This document shows positions 28,465-37,525 of a stretch of DNA of 64,000 nucleotides, piece by piece. Location: assembly GCA_900323505.1 (NCBI GenBank), contig OOIN01000004.1, positions 1 through 64,000 on the forward strand. Reading direction: 5' to 3'. The position numbers and the translations under genes were made by a program. The stretch is from Ustilago trichophora. Taxonomy: Eukaryota > Basidiomycota > Ustilaginomycetes > Ustilaginales > Ustilaginaceae. The notes beneath the pieces are model-generated. The model was not told the origin of the DNA. It did not search any database and saw nothing but the letters and a program-made list of their open reading frames with translations. Position 1 is the stretch's first letter. Every line of letters begins with the position of its first letter.

Positions 28465-29436
28465 TCACCTCCTGACGGGCGTCCTCGCCGCACTTGGCGG
28501 ACCTGAACTAGCTATTGCCGCCCCTTCCTGCTTGATCTTCTTTTTCTTCTTCTTTGGCTTGACCGTTTCTTCTTCATCTGGTTCCAATAGTGCTTGATCG
28601 ATCTCTGCCACTGGTCCTGGTTCGACGCTGAACGCGGTTTGCATGGTTTCCTTGTCAAACGGAACGATCCTCTGCGGCGTATACTCGGGTTTGAAGAGGA
28701 TCGACATGAGGGACGCACCCTTTTCGGCCTTGGCTGCTCGCATACGTTTGCTTGGAGGACGTACACGCCCTGCTAGATCGTCGACGTAGTGCGCATAAGT
28801 CGGCGGTGGTTTGGTCGGTTTACGCGCCGGGGGAACTGATGCAGCTGATGCGGCGAGCTGGCCTGGCGAAGCTGCTAGAATGGCCGACGAATCTGTGTGA
28901 AGAGAGAATGTGGGTGGTCCACCATTGAGCTGCAGCGCAGGAGTAGAGATTCGACCGGTGCTAGAGGATGGATGTGAAGGGTGCGAAGCTAAGCCGGTGG
29001 TGGCTGCTCCTCCGGTGGGCGGATTGCCTGGTCGAGGCGTTGCATTGCCGGCTTGGCCTGACGCTTGTTGGCTACCGGACGGTGTCGTTCCTTGCACAGC
29101 ACCTGATGCTGACAGTGTTCCAGTTGCTGTGTTGCCTGCTGGCCCCGCATTGGGTACTGTTGCTGCTGCTGCGTTGTTGGACGTCGTCGCTGCGGTGTCC
29201 GCCTTGACCACATCTGGATTGTACGGCCGCACAGCTCGGTCGTAGATGGGCATCAGCCCGAACAAGCTGAGCATGTCCTGAGTTCCATTGAGATACGCGC
29301 GCGGTAGCTCAGCCGGCTTGCTGGTAGTAGACGGCAGATATGGAGGAGGGCGATTGACCGAGTTCAAGGAAGAGGTGCCAGTTGCAGCATTGTGCTCCTC
29401 CTTCTTGACGGTTGAAGCGGTCACGTCGGCCAACAT
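28465..29436 (-). CDS. Mediator subunit Med19/Rox3-like protein
   Basis: A 323-residue frame from ATG 29436, the first ATG in a convincing context; the upstream frame encodes a Gln run from a CTG repeat in the probable 5' leader. Residues about 45-70 read TQDMLSLFGLMPIYDRAVRPYNP, resembling the fungal Rox3/Med19 start motif. The segment YAHYVDDLAGRVRPPSKRM with the following SLMSILFKPEY resembles the rest of that domain. In between is a Ala/Gly/Ser/Thr/Pro-rich linker of some 130 residues. The C-terminus ends in a Lys-rich cluster (KPKKKKKKIKQE), also typical of Med19. Med19 is a head-module Mediator subunit in the nucleus. The match is by motif recall and moderate; another nuclear regulator is possible. 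Confidence 0.6.
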   Translation of the reverse strand: MLADVTASTVKKEEHNAATGTSSLNSVNRPPPYLPSTTSKPAELPRAYLNGTQDMLSLFGLMPIYDRAVRPYNPDVVKADTAATTSNNAAAATVPNAGPAGNTATGTLSASGAVQGTTPSGSQQASGQAGNATPRPGNPPTGGAATTGLASHPSHPSSSTGRISTPALQLNGGPPTFSLHTDSSAILAASPGQLAASAASVPPARKPTKPPPTYAHYVDDLAGRVRPPSKRMRAAKAEKGASLMSILFKPEYTPQRIVPFDKETMQTAFSVEPGPVAEIDQALLEPDEEETVKPKKKKKKIKQEGAAIASSGPPSAARTPVRR

Positions 29437-29885
29437 GATGAGCAGTCCCTGTAGCAGAGTCGCTACCTTTTGCTGCCGGTGCTGCTGCTGCTGCTGCTGT
29501 CGATATCTGTGGTGTGCCGAAGTGCAATAGTGAAGCGGTGAGGAGGAAAGAGAGAGGATGAAAATGATGGTTCGCAGCAAGAGAGGCTCGTGCTTTTCGA
29601 GATGTCTTACAAGTTCGACCATACAGATACAGTGGTCCATCACCCGATTCAAACTTCAAACATCCCGATGTATTGTGACAATCGCGATGTTTTGTGTTTG
29701 TGTTGGACACTTTTGGCATTCAAAAGCAAAAGCGGATTTTGGTCTCCACTTGCTTCGTCCTTCCCACAATTCCTGTCGTCGTCGTTATCATCGTCATTAC
29801 CATCACCTGCATCATCATTGCCTCCCGAGCAACACACCAAGTCAAGGATTTGATCATCTGCCAGAACAGCATCGCTGCCGCTACA
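29437..29885. promoter_or_regulatory. Divergent promoter between Med19-like and Nup49-like genes
   Basis: A 449-bp shared upstream region with a CTG/CAG microsatellite at about 29,484-29,503 and pyrimidine-rich stretches. No TATA box stands out and no gene is visible. Confidence 0.4.
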
Positions 29886-31297
29886 ATGTTCGGCTCCACT
29901 CCTGCCGCTTCGACCGGCTCCACACTAGGCCGATCCGCCTCTTTCTCGTTCTCGCAGCCACCAGCTAACAAGCCCTTCTCAGGCACTTCTGGCGGCTTTT
30001 CTTTCGGAGGTGGTGCTAACAGCACAACTAGTGCAGCAACCACAAACACAGCCACAGCCGCTGCAGCTCCAGCTACAGGTGGTTTTAGCTTTGGCGCAAA
30101 ACCAGCAACCACTACTGCCGCACCAGCAACCGGCGGACTCTTTGGCTCTAGCACAAACACTCAACAGCAGCCGGTTCAACAGCAGCAGCAGCAACAAACA
30201 CAACCACAAACAGGATTCGGAGCTGGACTGTTTGGTTCTTCCAACACGGCATCCACTTCCAACAGCCTCTTTGGAAGCAAGCCTAACCCACCTGCGGCTG
30301 GTGGTTTCTCGTTTGGCAACATTACAACCAACAACACAGCTTCTACTTCTACCGGCGGTGGGCTCTTTGGCTCATCGACTCAGCCAGCACAGCAGCAACA
30401 GCCATCCAATTCGCTCTTTTCCTTTGGCGGATCTCAACCACAGCAGCAGCAGCAGCAGCAAGCGAATAACGCCTTTCAGCCATTCCAGGCGCAACAGCAG
30501 AACCAAGCAGCAGCATCACCATTTGCAAGATTCGGATACTTTCAAAAAGAGCGCTTCAACGATCTTCCTGATGATGCGAGGAAGCTGGTTGAAGAGTTGG
30601 AGAATCACATCTCAACTCAGACTCAGCTGAGAGACGAGCTCAAGACGAAAACCTTTGGCGATGAGATTAGGAAATGTGCAGCCGAATGGCACGAGCTCGA
30701 TTCTGTAAGCATCTCTTTTGCCGCTGTGCGATCACCCCACGGAGCTACAAGATCATACTGACGCCTTTTGCTCTCCTTCGTTTTCTCTTGTGTTTGAAAA
30801 TGCAGGCGCTGAAATCTCTGTCCGCGACCCTCGACACGGACGAGAAACAATCCGCCGACGTCGGTCGCCTCCTCGAACGCGATCGAGCCACCACATCTAC
30901 CCTCTACTCAATCATTGTCAATGCCAAAGAACCTCGCGCAACACCCGCCTCTTCGGATGGTGCTTCCTTTGTCGAGTGGCTCGAGCACTTCTTCTCTGAC
31001 CTCGCCCTCGAGTACCGTGACCGTATCTCTCGCTACTCCAGCACCGTCGAGACCATCCAGCATCATCTTCAGTCGCTGTCTTCGAGGGAAACATACACAC
31101 CTCAAGCCATCTCGGATGCGATCCATGCACAGCACGAGAGCTTCATGACACTCGCAGGACAGGTCGCCGCATTGCACGCAGAGGTTGATGCGTTGAAGAA
31201 GGATTACGCCAAGTGGTACAAGCAGGTCAACAGGAGTGTAAGGGATCCATTTGGCAGCATGAACGCGTTAGCTGGCAGTGTGCCGCCCGCGTCCTAG
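29886..31297 (+). CDS. FG nucleoporin, Nup49/Nup58 type
   Basis: Two exons, 29886-30704 and 30806-31297, are joined by a 101-nt intron (TTCT|gtaagc ... tgcag|GCG) in phase 0, giving 436 residues. Residues 1-210 hold FG repeats of the GLFGSS, FSFG and SLFGS types separated by Ala/Thr/Gln-rich spacers. The C-terminal half is helical and coiled-coil: FNDLPDDARKLVEELENHI, then TQTQLRDELKTKTFGDEIRKC across the intron and a final HAEVDALKKDYAKWYKQV. This FG-plus-coiled-coil layout with the LP..A..L..LE motif is that of Nup49 (Nup58/45 in animals), part of the Nsp1-Nup49-Nup57 central-channel complex. The Nup54/57 family was considered, but the C-terminal KWYKQ region fits Nup49 better. CAG runs encode the Gln stretches. 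Confidence 0.82.
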
Positions 31298-31795
31298 TTG
31301 CAGACGGTGGAAAGAATAGGCTAGAGCTGGACATGGACGCCATATTTGCTGTAGAGCTGCTTTTAAATCTGATATTCTCTCGTCCATCCATTGATCCCAC
31401 TGTCTCCTGTGCCTGTCTGTGCTCGTATCCGCTGAGTATGCAAAGCTGTGTTGTTGGCTTTCATCATCAGCAAGTCCGAACGTTGCGAGGCTGTGTCGGA
31501 ATATCTTCACCGGCCATGTCATCAAGAGCAACCCAGGTAGAGAGCAAGATGTTGGATCTGTGATTTGACATGGTCGTGTCGCACAAAAAGCAAGACGGAA
31601 ATTCAGACGTCCAAAACTCCGCATTGACCATCTGTGGACCCTTCTTTCCTCCCATCACCTCTCCTTATCATCTGCTTCTTCTTCTTCTTCTTCTTTTTCT
31701 CTTTAATCTTCTTCGACACCCTCCTCTTTCAACGTCAAGCGACTCCTTCCATTTCCTCCCTTTCCTGTCGTTCCTGGCCGAAGGGCTGCGACAAG
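31298..31795. other. Intergenic region upstream of MDM10
   Basis: About 500 bp including a TTC/TTT pyrimidine tract at 31,676-31,705, a common fungal promoter feature. No gene is supported. Confidence 0.4.
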
Positions 31796-33763
31796 ATGCA
31801 CGACTTTGTCTCGCACATCTTGCGTCAGTACTTTCACGCCACGGCATGGAACGAGTACAACTCGTACCTCCACCTCACCTCTTCCTCTGCTGCCATCCTC
31901 GATTTCCCTGTCCCCACCGGGCTCTCGCTCTCGATCTCTGCCTCTCCTACACCACCTTTCTTTACGACATACCGCCTAGGAGCACTGCCCAACCTCCGTG
32001 CAGGCATAGGCTACATCTACGCAAGCACTCACAATCCAATAGACTTTGGGAGAAGCTCAAAGGATGTCAAGCTCAAACAGATTATCGAGCGCTTTCGCAT
32101 CGTCGAGGCACCGCGCAGGCCCAGATCGGTGACAAACAGAGCCGAGGAGGAGTATTATTGGCTAGCTGGGGAGCGATTCTCGGAGCCCACTGCAGGGATC
32201 GTTGACTCGAAAGCAGCACAAGGGCAGGGAGGAGAGTATCTAGTTTACGGATGCATGCACGTCCCATCGGCACGGTTGGACGCTCTCTGGACAAAACGAA
32301 TCAGTCCGACTTGGCAGCTGATTGTCACGGCTGTATCCACTCCACCCAAGTATCCTCTTAACGCATTGCACAGTGCAGCGCTGGCAACGCAGTCTGCTTA
32401 CTCTGGCGCTACAGCAGCAGGCGGAAAGGGGGCCGGTCTGGCAGGGAGCGTCGATCGCCTAGACTCTTCTACACACACGCTATCTTCTTCCAGCGCAAAC
32501 CTCAGCAGTTCGACCAGCACGCAACAGTCAACAGCGAGCACCGCTCCAGCAAGCTACGGGCTGGGCCCACCGGGTTCGACAAACCTGCAACTCACACTGC
32601 AGAGGGACACTGGAAGATGGTTTACCGAGTATAGCTATTCCGTAGACGACGCATTGTGGGGCTTTAGGGTGCTGCACAACTTTGGAACGCCTGCCGACTC
32701 TGTTCCATCTCACATCAACGATTCTGCCACCGCAGCGTCCTCCACCGATACGATCAGCTCCTCTGGTGCACTCGCAGGAGCGGCGAAACCCCGCATCGAC
32801 TCAACAACAACCACTTTGGGAAGCAGCACCGTCGAAGACACTGATGCAGGCGGTGGACTTCGCGGTCGCTTTTCTGCGGGAGCCGAAGTATTCATCTCCA
32901 CCGTCGAGAAATCTGCTGGCCTCTCGACCGGAATTCGATTCTCCACCTTACCCGACACCCCGCAACACAACCCCATCATCACTCCTTCGTTCGATGCCAC
33001 AAACTCACCGGGACCTCAAACAGAACCCACGCAACCTCCAAACAGTGGACCGTCACAACCACCAACGGTCATCACAGCCACGCTCAACCCCATGATGGGA
33101 CATCTCTCCACAGCGTATGCCGCACGAATGGCTAGGGATGTGGTAGTGTGCAGCAGATTCGACTTTAACGTTTACAGCTACGAGTCCGAGTGGACGGTGG
33201 GTGCCGAGTACTGGTTGAGGAGTGCGGGACATTCCCATTCGCATCCGCTTGCGGCGCCGTCGCCTAGTGCCCCTGCTATTGGAAATGTCCACGAGGAAAA
33301 AGAACTTGTTCGTCCAGTGGCGTCTGCTCAGACACTGTCGTTGAGAGATTCGCCCAATCTGCTCACAAACTCGACGACAAGCGAGACAAATGCGAACAAT
33401 GTCGATGCTGCGAGCTATTCCCTACGACCAGTGGACCCCTCACCTTCCTCACTGCCATCGACCGCAGCTCTACCACCTGGCCCCATCACACCACCAGCAT
33501 CCACCTCCCCATCCACCCTCCAAACTCTCCTCTCCCCCATCACCGGCGTCCTCAAAGCTCGCATATCTACAACCTCCGACATTCGCCTACTCTGGCAAGG
33601 TCGACTATCCAACTGTCTCCTCTCCCTGGGAGTCAAAGCCGACCTTTCCCCATCCTCTCCAACCGCATCATCTCTATCATCACAGAACGTAGGCAAGATG
33701 GGCATTGTGAAAAGTATCGGTCTGGAAGTCATGTATTTCTCCGCTGCCCAAGAGGTGGATTGA
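31796..33763 (+). CDS. MDM10: Mitochondrial distribution and morphology protein 10 (ERMES)
   Basis: A 655-residue frame from ATG 31796; in-frame codons upstream give a hydrophobic stretch that is not part of the family start. The N-terminus (MHDFVSHILRQYFHATAWNE, then LDFPVPTGLSLSISASPTPPFFTTYRLGALP and GIGYIYAS) matches the conserved start of Mdm10, a mitochondrial outer-membrane beta-barrel. Later family segments include FTEYSYSVDDALWGFRVLHNFG, GRFSAGAEVFISTVEKSAGLSTGIRF, NPMMGHLSTAYAARM and the final RLSNCLLSLGVKADLS with a beta-signal-like end. Mdm10 is part of the ER-mitochondria encounter structure and also assists the SAM complex in beta-barrel assembly. The protein is longer than yeast Mdm10 because of Ser/Thr-rich insertions (for example about residues 225-265), which is common in smut proteins. 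The stop lies 5 bp from the stop of the convergent RMT2 gene. Confidence 0.93.
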   Translation: MHDFVSHILRQYFHATAWNEYNSYLHLTSSSAAILDFPVPTGLSLSISASPTPPFFTTYRLGALPNLRAGIGYIYASTHNPIDFGRSSKDVKLKQIIERFRIVEAPRRPRSVTNRAEEEYYWLAGERFSEPTAGIVDSKAAQGQGGEYLVYGCMHVPSARLDALWTKRISPTWQLIVTAVSTPPKYPLNALHSAALATQSAYSGATAAGGKGAGLAGSVDRLDSSTHTLSSSSANLSSSTSTQQSTASTAPASYGLGPPGSTNLQLTLQRDTGRWFTEYSYSVDDALWGFRVLHNFGTPADSVPSHINDSATAASSTDTISSSGALAGAAKPRIDSTTTTLGSSTVEDTDAGGGLRGRFSAGAEVFISTVEKSAGLSTGIRFSTLPDTPQHNPIITPSFDATNSPGPQTEPTQPPNSGPSQPPTVITATLNPMMGHLSTAYAARMARDVVVCSRFDFNVYSYESEWTVGAEYWLRSAGHSHSHPLAAPSPSAPAIGNVHEEKELVRPVASAQTLSLRDSPNLLTNSTTSETNANNVDAASYSLRPVDPSPSSLPSTAALPPGPITPPASTSPSTLQTLLSPITGVLKARISTTSDIRLLWQGRLSNCLLSLGVKADLSPSSPTASSLSSQNVGKMGIVKSIGLEVMYFSAAQEVD

Positions 33764-33768
33764 AGTCA

Positions 33769-35190
33769 CTAATCAAAGACGTCCAGCTGTGCAATGGGGC
33801 AATAGTATCGATCCAGCTGCCAGTATTTTTGCTTGACTCCTTGCCATTCTTCTTCTTTGATGCAAGGAGACAGGGTGTGCCATTGGGTGGTGAGTCCAAT
33901 TTCGCGCAGGTCGAGCTCGGAAATGCGAGTGTAGACGTCGTAGAAGAATTGATTGGTTGCGCCCAGACCGTGGACTGGGAGAAGCCAGCGCGAGAAACAT
34001 GAACCATGGGACGATGTGAGAGGAAGAGGTGAAAGATGGTCAGTACAGGACTTGCAAAAGGACGAGAAGCGTGACAGAAGGGCGCGTGAATGCTTACAGA
34101 AGCTGAATCGGCTCTCGGGGCCATTCAAGATGCTTGGCAGAGCATCAAAAAACTTCTTGATATCCTTGTAATCCTGACTATAGGTATCCCAATATACGGC
34201 GTCGAAGCTACCCAGCTGAGCCATTTTCTCAATATCTTCCTCATTATCGCTATCCTTGATCCAATCCTCCCATCGACCTTGAAAGAGCTCCACACCTTCC
34301 ATCTTGTCGAATCCCAATTGTTTTGCATAGGCAATAGCGTCCGGATGCGCTTCGATGATCACATGTCTGCCCGGCTTATACCCTTGCAGAATGGTATCAA
34401 TGATACCCAAACCGAATCCGACGTTGAGCACAGAAAAGCCTGCAGGTTGATTTGAACACAGCAAGTCGGCGGAGAGCTGCATGATATCTGTTTCCCACGG
34501 CGCCATGACCATGTTGTTGTCCTTGTCGAGGCATCGCACCTGACCGAGGGGGTCGGGGACAAATCGGAGCGGTGTGCTGAGGTACTTTTCCGTGTCGTTG
34601 GCCACGTCGTCTGCAGTTGGCTTCAAGGTGAGCCTTCCGTCTGCGCCGCATTCTACGATTCCGTTGCTACTGCTGGTGCTGCTAGGGGTGGCATCTGTTT
34701 TGGGTCGCTTGGGCTCGCTCGGCCCTTGTTCCTCTACCTCTACAGCTTCCTCCTCGGCATCGTCAGAGGAGTGGGCATTGAGCGCATTGAGCAAAAAAGT
34801 CTGCCTTACACCTTCCTCCAAAATGGCCCTGTAGCACTTTTCGTGATTCATACTCCAAGCAACCTGTGCAGCTGTGAACCCATTGGCATCGACCGCATTC
34901 CACAGGGCTCCATGACGTAAGAGCAGCTTTACCACTTCCACATGACCTTGCTCGGCGGCGAAATGCAAAGCGGACCAGTTGGCTGAGGAAGGATCCTCGT
35001 ACCATACATCCACTCCTCCTTGGTCGTCCTCGGCGCCAGGGGTGGGGGAGGAGGAGAGAAGAGATTGGACCAGCGACAAATCACCTTGTTCGGACGCGAG
35101 ATGGAGTTCCAAGTTGCGTGCAACTCGAGAGGGTGGCAGGAGGTCGGTGACTTCCTCCGCTACCAAAGTCGATGTTGATGGTGCAGCCAT
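33769..35190 (-). CDS. RMT2: Type IV protein arginine N-methyltransferase
   Basis: Two exons, 35190-34098 and 33974-33769, with a 123-nt intron (TTCT|gtaagc ... ctcccag|TC) in phase 1 give 432 residues. Residues about 60-135 form ankyrin-type repeats (NWSALHFAAEQGHVEVVKLLLRHGA, then DANGFTAAQVAW). The methyltransferase part carries the SAM motif LNVGFGLGIIDTIL near 255, IIEAHPDA, and WEDWI with FDAVYWDTYSQDY. After splicing it continues with SFFHGLGATNQFFYDVY, the conserved Rmt2 block. Rmt2 monomethylates the delta-nitrogen of arginine in ribosomal protein L12. The restored SFFHGLGA junction strongly supports the intron. The ATG at 35190 is preceded by an open stretch lacking family similarity. 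A solo LTR lies 107 bp upstream of the ATG. Confidence 0.94.
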   Translation of the reverse strand: MAAPSTSTLVAEEVTDLLPPSRVARNLELHLASEQGDLSLVQSLLSSSPTPGAEDDQGGVDVWYEDPSSANWSALHFAAEQGHVEVVKLLLRHGALWNAVDANGFTAAQVAWSMNHEKCYRAILEEGVRQTFLLNALNAHSSDDAEEEAVEVEEQGPSEPKRPKTDATPSSTSSSNGIVECGADGRLTLKPTADDVANDTEKYLSTPLRFVPDPLGQVRCLDKDNNMVMAPWETDIMQLSADLLCSNQPAGFSVLNVGFGLGIIDTILQGYKPGRHVIIEAHPDAIAYAKQLGFDKMEGVELFQGRWEDWIKDSDNEEDIEKMAQLGSFDAVYWDTYSQDYKDIKKFFDALPSILNGPESRFSFCKHSRALLSRFSSFCKSCTDHLSPLPLTSSHGSCFSRWLLPVHGLGATNQFFYDVYTRISELDLREIGLTTQWHTLSPCIKEEEWQGVKQKYWQLDRYYCPIAQLDVFD

Positions 35191-35296
35191 GATGTCAGCT
35201 GCAGCCTCTAGGAATGTATGCAATGGTTGGGAAGAAAAAGGATTCAATAGAAGCAGCAGCAGCAGGTGGAAGGACAACTTTTTCGCCGGTTGGATA

Positions 35297-35508
35297 TGTT
35301 AGTTTCTCAGTCTCAAAAAAGGTTCGATAAAAATGTTCTAAAAATAATGTTTCCCCGATGTGTTTCCCCGACTCATTTCCCAATGCACAAGCCAACGACT
35401 TCGCTCCAACAGCGATAGCCAATTTGGTGCGACTTCGCACATGTATATATATGGCTCCCCCGATCCACTTCAGTAATTTGAATCCCAGTTGCGACAATAA
35501 CTTTAACA
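35297..35508 (+). mobile_element. Solo LTR of the copia family with intact target duplication
   Basis: A 212-bp copy of the LTR at 18,457, from TGTTAG to TTTAACA, flanked on both sides by GGATA (35,292-35,296 and 35,509-35,513). It arose by recombination between two LTRs of a former full insertion. It carries its own TATATATA run and sits in plus orientation, antisense to RMT2, in that gene's promoter. Confidence 0.96.
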
Positions 35509-35513
35509 GGATA

Positions 35514-35914
35514 GGCTATCCAAAAACTGGCCGAGTTCCGAGTTCCGAATTTGTTTTGAAAAATAGTGTCAGATCGAAATAATCGACAAATTTGGAATTG
35601 CCGAAAAGAGCCGAAGAAGGAGAACCGGTTATTCTTGGGCCGCTCCGGTCTTGTCTGTGCACACACGTCTTACTTTTTTGAGTGTCACCCATTGCCGCCC
35701 ATCCTTTCCTCCCTTCCTTCCTTCCTTCCTTCCTTCCTTCCTTCCTTCCTTCCTTGCTACCTCGTTACTTTATCCGAACCAGATCTCTAGCAAAGCTACA
35801 TCTTCCCAAGGATCGTCACAAGTCGCGCATCTGCCTCGTGCTGCTTCATCTTTGCAATCACTTTGAAGAAATCCGCATCTCAAAGCGTCACCCTTCCAAT
35901 TTTTCGACTCCACA
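35514..35914. promoter_or_regulatory. Upstream region of the thioesterase-like gene with (CCTT)n
   Basis: A TTCC tetranucleotide microsatellite occupies about 35,709-35,756, some 160 bp upstream of the ATG at 35915. The rest is non-coding. Confidence 0.6.
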
Positions 35915-37018
35915 ATGCCGGGCCTGCAAACAGCCATCCTCTCCCGACTCTCCGAGGAGACCATCACTCCGACCTCTGCTACCTATGTCGGCAGTATCGA
36001 TACAACCTGGTGTATCGGCTCCGTCCCACAAGGTGGCTATTCTCTCTCCATCATCCTCAATTCCGTGCTTGCCTTTATGCGCACTCCCGAACTCGCATCT
36101 ACCAACGTCAAATCCATCTCCCACCTCGACCCCTTCTTGCTCTCCGCGACATACATCCAAGCTGTGACATGGACCGACTATGAGGTCCGAATCAAGGTTC
36201 TGAAACGTGGCAAGAGTCTCTCCAACCTTCAGGCAGAATTGTGGCAGGATGGGGTGCTACGCATTACAACTCAGGTCCTTATGACCAACTTTGTGGTGCA
36301 GAAGGAATCTGCCGATCGAACCAAAGTGGGCGAGCTTAAGGGGAAAGATGTTCACAATCCCATTCTTAACGGATACAGCATCACCGAAGAATCTCAGTGG
36401 GCACCTTGTTTCCCTCTCTCTCCGCCGGAAAAATGTGATCCTCCACGGTTCTTTGGAAACACAGCCGAAAGCGGCAAAACCTTTGGCTTTGGAGAACTCA
36501 TCACCATCGCCAACGATCCCAAGCACGATCGACTTACCTCTACCACATCCACTCTTTCCGCTGGAGCCTATTACTCACTCATCCCTCAACCTTGCCCCGT
36601 ACTCGATGCTGCCTTGGTTCAGTCCGGTCGTCTTTCCGAAGGGAAAAACTTTATCCCTTTCCTAGCCGACATGTTTACCTCTCCACCTAGGATGGTTCCT
36701 GGTAAACACAAATCTCACTGGTATCCAACTCTTCATCTTACCATTGAATTTAAACGACCTTTGCCCTCGAATGCGATCATTCAGAGAACTGCAACGTATA
36801 GCAAGGGTAGATTTATGATCAACGGTCAACACGAAAGCGATTCCGAACTTTGGTCCCATCCCGATGACCAACATCTTTTCGAACAAGATTTCCTTGATGA
36901 CAAGAAGGGCAAAAATGGCGAAAGGAGAAGCTACATCCTGGCCATCGCACGACAAACCGCTCTCGTCTTACCATTCGCAGTCAACCAGGGAAAGACAAAG
37001 TCCAAAGCAAAACTTTAA
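35915..37018 (+). CDS. Acyl-CoA thioesterase-like hotdog protein
   Basis: A single-exon frame of 367 residues from ATG 35915 (CACAATGCC context). The segment TTWCIGSVPQGGYSLSIILNSVLAF followed by DPFLLSATYIQAVTWTDYEVRIKVLKRGKSLSNLQAELWQDG and LRITTQVLMTNF is typical of the TesB-like or 4HBT_3 thioesterase superfamily: a hotdog fold with a GGY loop, then a strand carrying the RxK-S-AEL pattern. A second hotdog-like half follows (YPTLHLTIEFKRPLPSNAIIQRTATYSKGRFMINGQHESDSELW), giving the double-hotdog length expected. No peroxisomal tripeptide is seen at the C-terminus (ends KAKL). The substrate is unknown; hydrolysis of acyl-CoA thioesters is the family expectation. It is convergent with the G3BP-like gene. 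Confidence 0.78.
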   Translation: MPGLQTAILSRLSEETITPTSATYVGSIDTTWCIGSVPQGGYSLSIILNSVLAFMRTPELASTNVKSISHLDPFLLSATYIQAVTWTDYEVRIKVLKRGKSLSNLQAELWQDGVLRITTQVLMTNFVVQKESADRTKVGELKGKDVHNPILNGYSITEESQWAPCFPLSPPEKCDPPRFFGNTAESGKTFGFGELITIANDPKHDRLTSTTSTLSAGAYYSLIPQPCPVLDAALVQSGRLSEGKNFIPFLADMFTSPPRMVPGKHKSHWYPTLHLTIEFKRPLPSNAIIQRTATYSKGRFMINGQHESDSELWSHPDDQHLFEQDFLDDKKGKNGERRSYILAIARQTALVLPFAVNQGKTKSKAKL

Positions 37019-37317
37019 ACCATGTATAATCAAAAGTCAGAATCATTATCAAATACAATAGCATGCGTGATCAAAACCCACCTCAACTACTCGAGAATCA
37101 ACGGTAGTGAATCTCGATCAGAACGCTCTTCTAGCTGACCATGTGCAACTGAATGACAACGAAAGACTCAGACCGGTACAGAGTCATTTCCAGCTCAGAA
37201 TCGATCCAGACCTTTTGGTGACAGATCAAGACTGAGAAATGGTGACGAGTCAAAGGCATGGTATTGAAAAAATTGGATTGCCTGGACTCGTCGTGGACCA
37301 GCAAGTGAATAGATGCC

Positions 37318-37358
<41 letters not shown>

Positions 37359-37525
37359 AAGTTGGTACAGATGATTCTCAGAAGTGTGTTTGTGTGTGAA
37401 AGGGTGAAGGTGCGTGTGCATAGATCGAAACGTGGTGGAGATTGAGTTGTACAACATATGTGGAGAGAAAGAGTGAAGAGTGAGGGTCAACCGTGAAGCT
37501 AGTCCGAAGAAAGCTTTTTGAACGC
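37019..37525. other. Convergent intergenic region with (GT)n
   Basis: A GT dinucleotide run spans about 37,319-37,354. The region holds the 3' ends of two convergent genes and no further gene. Confidence 0.5.

Noticed and set aside
29290..29330. tRNA-like GCGCGCGGTAGCTCAGCCGG segment
   Set aside because: It lies inside the Med19-like coding region and no cloverleaf follows.
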